Below are positions 37,438-47,346 of a stretch of DNA of 64,000 nt, one piece after another. The translations under genes were made by a program, and so were the position numbers. Location: positions 27,032,001-27,096,000 of the forward strand of contig CM114274.1 of the NCBI GenBank assembly GCA_050084515.1, in the 5' to 3' direction. The first letter of the stretch is position 1, and the number at the start of each line of letters is the position of its first letter. Under the pieces are notes generated by a model. It saw nothing but the letters and a program-made list of their open reading frames with translations, did no database searches and was not told the DNA's origin. The stretch comes from Blasia pusilla. Lineage: Eukaryota; Marchantiophyta; Marchantiopsida; Blasiales.

Positions 37438-38540
37438 TCACGTTGGTCGCATATTGTCTACTAACAGACTTGCATGGGAAGCTGGCTTGGTGAGATCCAA
37501 CTCTTCATGAAAGTTTGTCGGGCACTTTCTAGCCTCCATCATTGATAGGCCTGACTTCATTACTCCAAATGTGCCAAACATTTTGCCGTGTTCTGAGGCC
37601 TGAAAACTTTCCACCTCTTCATTTCCTTCCTCATCGCGGAATTCTTCATTAGCATCCCATTTAGGACCTCTATTCAATCAACCAGCTCCAGAATCAAAAC
37701 TTCCGTCACTGTCTTCAGACATATCAGAGAACAGATATTGAGCACATTTAATGGTTTCAGGATCTGTAGCATCCAATTTCTGCTTATCACATTCTGTGTC
37801 ATCTGAAAAACCAATTTCTCCACTTCTCTGATTACTTTGTTCTTGGAAAAAGTTGGCTAAACTCGTCACTTCTGCACTTGCAGGTATATTTGAAAGCATG
37901 TCCACTGATGGCTTTGACATGACCTGTGCTTCAAAACCTTCAAGTCTCATTTCCGGTCTTTGAGTACTCGGAAAACTTCCAAGTTTTGCAGTCCATGCAT
38001 AGGTTCTTGGACTTTCTTGATAGTTAGCCTCTAGGTGCACAAAGTCCTCAGGAGTCAGGACTTGATTCTGTCTCTCTGATCCTTCGGTCACAGTTGCACC
38101 AAATCCTTTCTTCTGCATTTCATACTCTAATTCTGTAGCATGCAGTACATTGTTTGAAGGTATCTGAAGCATAAGTGCTTGAGTCTCCCTTCCTGATTCG
38201 TCATTGAATTCTGCTCTACCCAACCCCTCCTTGTACCCATCCAAATTCAAAAGTATGTCTTGATCTTCAAGCTTGTACTTATCCAAATCCAATTGAACGT
38301 CTTCGTCTCGAGGTATCTCAGTTGTCAAAATTTGAGTCTGTGTTACGAATTCATCTGATCCCAAAAGAATTTCGTTGTCTCAAGACATCTCAGTTGTCAA
38401 AATTTGAGTCTGTATTACAAATTCCTTCTCCATTGCTAGAAGATTCACTCCCTCAATTTCTTGTATCGAGTGTTCTGATTCTTTGATGTTCCTTTCGATG
38501 TAGTCAGCTTCTTTCCAACTCTTCTTCCTAGCTTCAGAAT
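37438..38540 (-). pseudogene. Acidic protein gene fragment with two TGA stops
   Basis: One minus-strand frame runs from about 38540 to 37438, about 367 codons, interrupted only by TGA at 38382-38380 and 37680-37678. It is rich in Glu, Asp, Gln and Ser and ends in a segment with LFSDMSEDSDGSFDSGAG before the second stop. Near its start it has a tandem peptide repeat: EFVIQTQILTTEMS-stop-D, then EFVTQTQILTTEIPRD. The aligned second copy has R at the stop position, so the first TGA is best explained as CGA to TGA. I recognise no domain. Its position inside the Helitron in antisense orientation suggests a captured host gene fragment, but a host pseudogene is possible. Confidence 0.5.
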
Positions 38541-38579
38541 CCCTCAACTACCCTCAGAGACTACAAGAGCGGCAAAACG

Positions 38580-38750
38580 CGACCATCCCGTTTTGCCACT
38601 TGCAGGTTACGTGGGTGATCTTTATCAGCTGTCAATGCCGCTAGAGGACAGGCAGTGTTAAAACATATTCCTGCCAGGAGCGGGGCTCGAACCCGGCCCA
38701 CTTGGCCCGCACCTCATGACTCGGCCTTACTCACATAGCCCTGCTATATG
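38580..38750 (-). mobile_element. Candidate tRNA-derived SINE fragment
   Basis: The reverse strand at 38693-38683 reads GGTTCGAGCCC, a perfect RNA polymerase III B box, within CCGGGTTCGAGCCCCG, which pairs like a T arm. About 35 nt upstream, AGGCCGAGTCATGAGGTG loosely resembles an A box. No complete tRNA cloverleaf can be folded, so a tRNA-derived SINE is more likely than a tRNA gene. Confidence 0.35.
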
Positions 38751-39022
38751 TGAGGGGCTAGGGGAACTTCGGGTTTTACTTATGAAGATCTTTTTTCTTA
38801 TGCCCGGATTTGGTTCTCTTACAACTTTTATAGCGTTTTTATTATTTGAGTCTTATGAAATTATATTAGTAGTTATGTTTTTTTACTTGAATTATCTAGT
38901 TTATATTGAAAATTTAATATGCTCTTTTTAAATTTACAGTGAATAATATTGTATATGCGAAGTGAGCCTAACTAGCTTACGCCACATCAACTCTCTCATC
39001 GAGATGCAAGAGGCTGATAATT

Positions 39023-40169
39023 GTGGAAGAAATTGTAATAAATACGAGTCATGAATATTTGGTAGAGAGAGATGAACATAGATTTTCATTATCTCGCTCT
39101 GAACGAAAACGAAAATTGTTTGATGTGGACCCTAAATTTTTTGCTCCTATTTCAAATGGTTTCAATGAGACTCAGGAGGTTAGAGAAGTCTCAATAGGCG
39201 AGGAAATTGTGATTACTCTCAATAGTAATGAGAGATACTCTATAGATATTTGTCCTGGTCTTGAAGAACTTGACGATGGAGAATATTCCTCCACTTCCCT
39301 CTATGATTCCGAGGGATGGTATGTTGGTGATGAGTTCGACCTGGAATATAGGTGTATGGATTATGGGGATTTGGACATAAGTGTTGATAGTCGAGATATT
39401 GGAGATAAGTAGCCTAGAGAGTACTATCTATTGTGTATATCCAATTAATCATCAAATCCATGTTCATTTTGTTCTCAGATATGTCTGTTTGAGATTGTTG
39501 AGTTGAGCAAACGATCAAGTTTCATTTCTTTGGGAGTGGAGTGACTCAAAAAAGTAAGTCTTCTCTGCTTGTGTTCTAATATTCAGGTGTGGAGATTTAG
39601 TATCCTTTTCTATTGAATATTTTCTTTTATTATTTTGAAATATTTCTTTTATTAAAATAATTATGTGGATAATGCACGATACTTTATAAATGAGTGTTGA
39701 CGAATTACGCTTTAGCAATGGTGAGTTCTATGTTCCTCTTGATGAACAAGAAAGGGATTATACACCTATAGATGTCGACGTCGTAGAGGTGATACAAATA
39801 GCAAGTCCGGAGTATGTCCCATCGCCGATCGTTGAAAATAGGAATAATGCTTCAAGTCTTGGCTATGTTCCATCGCCGATTTTTGAAAATATGGATAAGG
39901 CTTTAAGTCCTAGCTATGTACCATTGCCAATTTTCGAAAATGGGATTAATGCTCCTAATGTTAGCATAAGCCCTTTGAGAAATAGTCAGAGTTGTAGTTA
40001 TGATGAGAGTGCATCTAGGATTTTAACCACACCTGTGGTGAATCATCATTCTATTTCACAAGAAGTAGTTGGAGGTCAGAAGGGAGAAGGAGATACAGAT
40101 TCCACACATGATTGTCATGGGAAATTAGTGATTGTCATTCAATTTGCTCTGAGGACTCAAGGGAGATGA
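39023..40169 (+). pseudogene. Candidate 5' exons of the Helitron protein or captured exons
   Basis: Two open segments, 39023-39412 and 39690-40169, are acidic and unrecognised. The second holds a threefold peptide repeat (EYVPSPIVEN, GYVPSPIFEN, SYVPLPIFEN), spaced about 22-23 residues apart. Both lie just upstream of the basic N-terminal exons and in the same direction. I could not join them with convincing splice sites, so they could be separate captured exons. Confidence 0.35.
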
Positions 40170-40386
40170 GTACGGCTGAGTCTCATTGCCCGTTAGAATG
40201 ATTTTCCTATTTCAGATTTTTATAAAAACTTCAGTTATGTGTAAATTTATTTTTTAATATAGATTATAATATTCACGGACCAAATCTTGAGTATAAGTTT
40301 TTTTTACAAATTTTTCACTTTTTTTCTATTATTTTTTTATATATTGACAATACATATTTTGGTCGGATGGTTGATATTGTCACAAG

Positions 40387-41529
40387 ATGCATGAATCTCA
40401 AGAGGAACCATCGAAGCGAAATGAAAAAAGACCATTCGCAGACATCACCAATGTAGTATCTTTACCTAATGTGGAGCATGATCACCACAATTCATGTAGT
40501 GCTCCATCTTCTATACGGATTTCCGAGGAAACAGAGAAGCTTGCATATAAGAAGGCTAGAAGGGTTGCTTCTCAAAGAAACAGAAGGGCGCTTCATGATA
40601 TGCGATTTGTAACTCATTCAACGACTTTGTCATCTCCAATGTAAGGATACTTAGCATTATGATTATAGAATGATATCGTAACCATATGTGCACACTCTAG
40701 ATTTGTTGTGTGACTTTAATATCTTTCATGTTTGTGATGTAGACTTCCAAATCCATCGAACCCGAAACGATTACGTGATATACATCAAATTTTGAGAGCT
40801 CAAGGACAAAAGCGAAGACATGCTAAATTAGTTGAATTGAGATCTATTGAAGCTGTTGTGAATGTTCCATTGATGGAAGAATTACAACCACCCATCATCG
40901 ATGGCTCACCAGGCGCAAATACTAGAAGGTATTTATTTATGTATAACATTTCTATTTTTTATTATAATAATAGTTATAATTTTTTTTCGTATTATGACTT
41001 TTTTTATTCTTTGTTCAAGTTGGTAGCAACACCTTCCAATGGAAATCTTCATGCTTTAATAGACTCTACGTCGTCTCCAATGTATGTTTCATCCACTCAT
41101 TAATTTCTTTCTTTTTCTTGGTTTTTTTTTATTTGATTTTTTAATTTAATTATTTTGACTTGATTTTTATTAATATTGTTTTTCTTAGTCTTCCACTTCC
41201 GTCCAACCCTTGGGGATTACATGCTATGCTTCAAGTTGCACGAGCACAAGGCCAGAGAAGAAGACACCATAATTTGGCCCAAGCAAATGTTTATCAATTG
41301 TCTGTGAATCTTCTTCCTAGAGAGGAAGTCGAGGCTATGACTACTAATGACTTTCATACTCAAGCTAATACAAGGTATGCTTTACATACTTTTATTATTG
41401 ATGCTTCGTACTTGGTCTTAAATTTTTATGAATGATTTCTAATAACAAATTGTTTTGCAGGCGAATTATGATACATCATGAAGTTGAAGTTATTCCAAAC
41501 TCTGGGATTGTGGTCTTTCCATCTCCAAT
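40387..41529 (+). pseudogene. Helitron N-terminal exons with a repeated exon cassette
   Basis: Exon 40387-40640 encodes a basic segment (KKARRVASQRNRRALHDM). Then come exons 40743-40928, a short one ending at 41081, 41189-41374 and 41461-41529. The exons at 40743 and 41189 both open with LP.PSNP and continue to RAQGQ(K/R)RRH; a third copy begins the Rep exon at 41633. Each is preceded by a donor in the context TCTCCAAT|GT and has a split Ile codon. The basic RRH-type segments could bind DNA, but that is inference. The second exon of cassette 1 does not stay in frame as drawn, another sign of decay. Confidence 0.55.
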
Positions 41530-41632
41530 GTATATTTCTAAACTATATACTCAAATCTAATATAGATATGTTTGTATGTATATTTATTCTTATTATAATC
41601 ATATATATTAATTTCTTAACCTCTGCTTGCAG

Positions 41633-44615
41633 TCTTCCAGTTCCTACCAATCCTCTACGATTATCTCACATGCTTCAAGTTGCTCGAGCTGAGGGCCAAA
41701 GAAGAAGACATGCTCATTTGGATGAAGTACATGAGATTGCACATGTTGGCGATTCATTGATAAGGAATGATGTCAATATACCTAATCGTGAAGGCCACAT
41801 GGAAGTGAATGAAGACAATGTATCTGCCTCGATTCCAAATGTGGGATCACATTTGGATGAAGTACTTGAGATTGCATATGTTTGTGATCCGTTGATAAGG
41901 AGCGATGCCAATACAGCCAATCGTGAAGGCCACATGGAAGAAAATGAAGACAATGTACATGCCTTGATTCCAAATGTGGGATTTAGAAGGGTTGTGAACT
42001 TGAAAAAATTGCTCAATATTGCACGTATTCCTAACTTTGAAGAGAATCACATTCGAATTCTTAGGTTGGGAGATCGTATTGATAGTATGACTGGCCGTTT
42101 TAGTGTTGGACTTATGAATGTTGTTTGTCCGACTTGCAATGCTCTACATTGGAAGTGTGAGAGAGTGAAGTATACTAGGTTTATAAGCTCGCCTTTTAGT
42201 ATGTGTTGTGGGCATGGTAAGATTCAATTACCATATTTGACAGCTTCACCTTCTATACTAGCAGAATTACTTTCTAGTATGAGTTCAAATAGTCATCATT
42301 TTTTGCGTAATGCACGTGCCTATAATAGTGCTCTTCAATTGGCATCTACTGGGGCACCTGTGACAGAGCAACGAGGCGGTACAGGAAACTTCAGGATTCA
42401 AGGTGATCTATATCATTCTATTGGATCTCGTCATGCTGAAAGTGGTGCTCCTCCACAATTCGCGCAAATTTATATTCATGATGATGAGCATCAGATGGAA
42501 CATAGAAGAAGGATTATGAGTGGAGATTATCGGGATCAATTGAGGCCAGAGATCTTAAGGGGACTTCAAGATATGTTACATGCCCATAATCCATATGTGG
42601 CTTTATTTCGAAATGTGGCTATTGATCCATGTACTTCTGACTTTCATATTGTTCTTAAGGGTAGTAAGCGAGGTCTCGATGCAAAACGATACACCTTGCC
42701 TGTTGCTTCAGAGATTGCAGCTATCTTGCCTGGAGATGGGAGTGTGCCAGCAGAAGGACGTGATATTATTGTTCGCTTACATGGAGGAGGGATTAAATGC
42801 ATCGGACTTGAATGAAGCATATATCCCATTGCACTTTGTTTTGCCTTTTGTTTATGGTGAAGCAGGTTGGCATCCTGGGATACCTTTGCAAGGGCAACAT
42901 GATTATAGAGATGATCTGCCGTTAAGAGGGGATGCTATGATGGACGAAGATAGAGATGATATTGTAGAAGGAGGAATTCAAGGTGAGGTTACCACTCATA
43001 AGGCGAGTTCAAAGATGATTACAGCTTTACAATTTGCTTCATTCAGACTTCAAATGCGAGCTAACGCTATGGATAATAATCGGTTGTTGAGGTTTGGTCG
43101 TCTTACTCAAGAATATATGGTGGATATGTATGCGACTATTGAAATGCAACGGCTAACTTGGATACGATTGCATCAAAAAGAGTTGAGAGCTGATTTATAC
43201 CAAGGTGTCAGAGATGCCATGACTCGGCATGATGTGAACGGTCAAGGCATAGGGAGACGTATTATCTTACCTTCGTCTTTCATTGGAGGACCCCGTCACA
43301 TGCATCAATTGTACCATGATGCTATGGCCATTGTGAGACATTTTGGGAAGCCTGACTACTTTTTGACAATGACTTGCAATCCTAAATGGCTAGAGATTAC
43401 CTCTGCTCTACTTCATGGGCAATCAACGTCTGATCGTCTTGACCTGGTTGTACGTGGTTTCCAACAAAAGAAGAAGGAGTTGTTGAGACTTATATTGGAT
43501 AAGCATATTTTGGGTCGAGTGGTAGGATGCATTCATGTGGTTGAGTTCCAAAAGAGAGGGCTACCACATGTGCATATCCTAATTATTCTTGCTTCTGAGG
43601 ATAAGCCAAGGACAACCTCTGATTTTGACAATATTATATCTGCTGAGATTCCAAATCCCATGACTCATCCTAGGCTACATTCTACTGTAAGAAATTGTAT
43701 GATTCATGGTCCGTGTGGAGTAGCACATCCAACTGCACCTTGCACGGATAAAACGACAAAAAAATGTTCCAAAGGATACCCAATGCCCTTTGCATCAATG
43801 ACAATGGAGAATGAGGATGGATATCCTATTTATAGGAGGTAATTCATTGGTTTTGTTGTTTATTTCGTCATTTGATGTTCTTCTATTAGTGTGCTATCTT
43901 TTTTCCCAAACTATTAACATACTTCTATATGTGTTTATGCAGGCGTGATAATGGCAGATTGATAAATAAGTCAAATCATGACTTTGATAATCGTTGGGTG
44001 GTTCCATACAATCCAATGTTATGTACTTTATTTGATTGTCATATCAATCTGGAGATAACAAATAGCATCTTGGCAGTAAAGTACTTTTATAAGTATGTGT
44101 ACAAAGGATCTGATGCCATATCATATACCGTGGCAAATACTACATCAGGAGAGGATACTATTGATGAGACATCATTATATCTTGACGCAAGGTATTTTGA
44201 TCCCTTCTATCTTTCAAGATCTCCCAATTTTTCCTAGGATATTATGTGGGACTCTAACAATATTTATATTGTATGGTATGAAGGTACGTTTCTTCTTCAG
44301 AAGCATGTTGGCGAATCTTCAAGTTTAGTTTACATGCAGAGCAACCAAGTATTGTGAGATTGATTGTTCATCTTCCAGACACTCAAATGGTATATTTTCA
44401 TGGGCAAGATTCATTGGGTAATATTCTGGAGCGAAGTAAGGAAACCACTCTCACTCAATGGTTTGCAACAAATGTTTCTGATTCGACTGCGCGACAATAT
44501 CTTTATTTGGAGTTCCCTTCTCATTACTCTTGGAATAAGAAGCAATGGCATCCGCGTAAACGTGCGCGAAAAGGATGTGGACATCCTATTGGACGTCTGT
44601 ATATGACAAATCCAA
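41633..44615 (+). pseudogene. Helitron Rep (HUH nuclease) coding part
   Basis: Rep nicks and ligates DNA during rolling-circle transposition. Exons 41633-43838, 43943-44191 and 44284-44615 are separated by introns of 104 and 92 bp. The N-terminal zinc-binding region contains VCPTCNALHWKCE and FSMCCGHGK (about 42125-42220). The Rep motif FLTMTCNPKW is at about 43360. The HUH motif, HVH at 43567-43575, lies in FQKRGLPHVHILI, and both active-site tyrosines lie in KYFYKYVYKG (44079-44108). A one-base insertion in a GGG run at 42789-42791 breaks the frame between RLHGGG and LNASDLNEAY, so the protein cannot be made intact. The catalytic residues are otherwise preserved. Confidence 0.85.
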
Positions 44616-44724
44616 GTAAAATTTCTATACTTTGTTAAGATATAATTATTAAGGAAAAATTTGAGTTAATGTTAAAATCATATTCATGCTTCCTTCCTAA
44701 TACTTTTTTTTTCGCTAATCCTAG

Positions 44725-47180
44725 CTGAAGGGGAGCGTCATTGGTTACGATTACTTCTCCATCATGTGAGAGGAGCTCAATCATATCAAGATTTGAGAAC
44801 CATTGATGGTGTGGTTTATCCTACCTTCAAAGAGACCGCTATTCATATGGGACTTTTGGAGGACGATAGAGAGATCTTTTCTTGCTTTGAAGAGGCGGTT
44901 GTTATTTGTACTGGCTATTCATTACGTCTACTCTTTGCCATTTGTCTTCTATATAATACACCTTCCCTTCCGGCTATGGTGTGGGAACATTTTTTGGTTC
45001 CATTGACAGAAGATCTTCTACATCAAAGGCGTGAGGTAATATGCATGGCTTTTGTTGAGTCAATTTTTTTCTTATTTCTCTTATGAATATTTTAGGTACT
45101 TTATTTACGTTTTAACTTCTATATTTTTTGCTTGTAATAGAGAATTGGTATTCCGACCCTTCCATTGGATGTTCATATTATTAATCTTGTGTTATTGGAG
45201 GTCCATTACCATCTTCAAGATCATGGTAAAAGTATGGCGGACTTCCCCGACATGCCTCAACCAGATTTCCAAGCTCGTGATTTATCTATTTCGCCTCTAG
45301 AAGAGGAAGAGCTCTCCTACGATCATGATATGCTTTGTGAATGTGTGAGAGTAGGAGAGATGTCTTTAAATGATGGACAACGCGCTATTTGGGAAATTAT
45401 TTGTAATGCTTTTCGCGATATCTTACAGGATGCGCCACCTTCTGTAAGTGGATATTTATATATAGTATATTTTATTATTATTATTTTATACTTTTTTTTC
45501 TTTAATTTTTATTCTTTTAGAGTGCTTTTCTATAACGAAAAATATGGATTTTTCAGGCAAAACGTTTCTTTATCGATGGTCCTGGCGGAACAGGAAAAAC
45601 ATTTTTGTACAACCTTCTTCTTGCAATGGTACGGAGCGAGGGTCATATAGCTCTTGCAGTTGCATCTTCGGGATTGCCGCTTTATTATTGGATGGAGGTA
45701 AATCTTGCTCATTCTCGATTCAAGATTCCTATCCAAGTACATGAAAGTTCCACTTGCAAGTAATTCTAGATTTAAGATTTCTTTTCCTTTTATGGCATGC
45801 ATATTATTGTTTTATTCTTTGATTATCCTTCATAAATGCTCCTCACATATTGTTTTGTTATCGATTTTCCAGCCTATCGGTCAATAGTCATATGACCCGC
45901 CTTATACAAAAGGCGAAGTTGATCGTGTGGGATGAAGCTCCTATGACCCATCGTCACGCATTTGAGGCTGTTAATCGTACTTTCCAAGATATCATGGGTT
46001 TGATGGATCCTCGATTACGAGATTTGCCTTTTGGGGGGAAGATCGTTTTATTTGGTGGTGACTTTTGACAACTTCTTCCAGTTGTTCGTCATGGAGATTG
46101 TGCCACAGTTGTGCGTGCAACACTTAGGAGATCTCTTATTTTCTTTGACATGAGATTATTGAAACTCACTACCAACATGAGAGTTAATACTGTACAAGGT
46201 ATTAAAGAATAAACCTAATATTTCACCTTTTTCATTTCATGTGGTTTTTGTTTATTTTTAATATTTACTTATTCCTTCATCTCATATTTATTATCAGGAT
46301 ATGCACGAGAAGAGCAAGAAGCGTTTGCAACGTGGTTATTAGGGGTAGAAGAGGGTCGTGTACCGTTACATTTGGACCTTGGAGAGGATTTTATACAAGT
46401 TCCGGATGCGATAATTGTTAAAACCACAAGGATCAATGATTTCATTGACATTGTTTATGGACACGATGTTCATAATTGGAGTGACATTGATTTCTTGAGG
46501 GGTACATCCATTTTGTCAACCAAGAATACTACTGTGGATATTATAAACGGAGAAATCATGTCTCAATTTCCAGGAGTGGTAATATTTATATTCTTGAATA
46601 TCATTATTCTATTTTGATTGTTCTATTGCTACATTTTTCTATCATCTCTCTTGTTATTAATGATTTATTTTGTTTTTGCACGAGCATACTTTCTTGAGTG
46701 CTGATTCTGTTTCCGACGATAAGATGAGACTTGTTTATCCAACAGAATTTTTGAATACATGTTTACCATCTGGATTGCCACCTCATTGTTTGACTTTGAA
46801 GATTGGAGCTCCGATAATGCTATTACGGAATATGAATGGAGCAAAGGGACAAGCAAACGGGACTCGGCTGGTGATAGCTGGCTTTAGTCGACATCTTATA
46901 AATGCAATAATTATCACGGGAAAAAACATTAGAACTCGAGTTTTCATTCCACGCATTCCATTGATTGCTTCTGATTCCGGCGTACCTTTTGATTTACGAC
47001 GATTTCAATTTCTTATCCGTCCTGCTTTCTGCTTTTATAATGACTATTAATAAATCTCAAAGTCAAACATTAGATAGAATTGATATTTATTCACCCAATC
47101 CAATATTTTCTCATGAACAATTATAGGAATTCTTGTCAAGAGTAAACTCGAGGAATTCTATTCATATTATGACTGATAAT
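44725..47180 (+). pseudogene. Helitron PIF1-like helicase coding part
   Basis: Exons 44725-45035, 45141-45443, 45557-45759, 45873-46198, 46298-about 46578 and about 46680-47180 follow the Rep part. The SF1 helicase unwinds DNA during transposition. Walker A, GPGGTGKT, is at 45578-45601; Walker B is in LIVWDEAPM (about 45920). Damage: a minus-one/plus-one indel pair around 45670-45710 rewrites the conserved segment after ASSG. TGA at 46066-46068 replaces the expected Arg in GGDF(R)QLLPVV. An extra T near 47030 shifts the frame before MTINKSQSQTL, and TAG at 47124-47126 replaces the expected Tyr after HEQL. The introns are plant-like, 99-113 bp. Confidence 0.85.
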
Positions 47181-47317
47181 GAAAATATTACTAACAAAAT
47201 AAATATTTACATAAAAAATATTATATATAATGAAATGTTAAATTAAATTAAAATTTCATATTGATACACATTTTCTAAATTTTATAATGATTAATTTTGC
47301 ATATACCAAATTTGGAT

Positions 47318-47346
47318 GCCCTGCATGACACGGGCATTCTTACTAA
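47318..47346 (+). mobile_element. 3' terminus of the large Helitron
   Basis: GCCC...GGGC arms (GCCCTGCATGACACGGGC) form an imperfect hairpin, followed by ATTCTTACTAA and T. It lies about 165 bp after the decayed helicase end, in the expected position and orientation. Confidence 0.65.

Larger units (their letters stand above)
36031..47346 (+). mobile_element. Large intron-containing Helitron (11.3 kb model)
   Basis: The 3' end is well supported: GCCCTGCATGACACGGGC hairpin, ATTCTTA, CTAA (47343-47346), then T. The 5' end is modelled at 36031, TCTATACTATAATGTGAGG preceded by A, which matches the start of the mini-Helitrons; a second 5'-like word starts at 36237. The interior holds an antisense acidic gene fragment (37438-38540), a SINE-like piece (38580-38750), N-terminal exons (39023-41529), and the Rep (41633-44615) and helicase (44725-47180) coding parts. 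Multiple frameshifts and stops make it non-functional. If the 5' end is wrong, the element is shorter and excludes the antisense fragment. Confidence 0.6.

Noticed and set aside
38725-38757. Helitron 3' end (CTCACATAGC...GCTATATGTGAG then GGGGCTAG)
   Set aside because: Imperfect stem, only a few bases between stem and CTAG, and the following base is G instead of the required T.
38671-38760. tRNA gene on the minus strand
   Set aside because: Only the B box and T-arm-like bases are convincing; acceptor and anticodon stems cannot be formed, so a SINE-like fragment is preferred.
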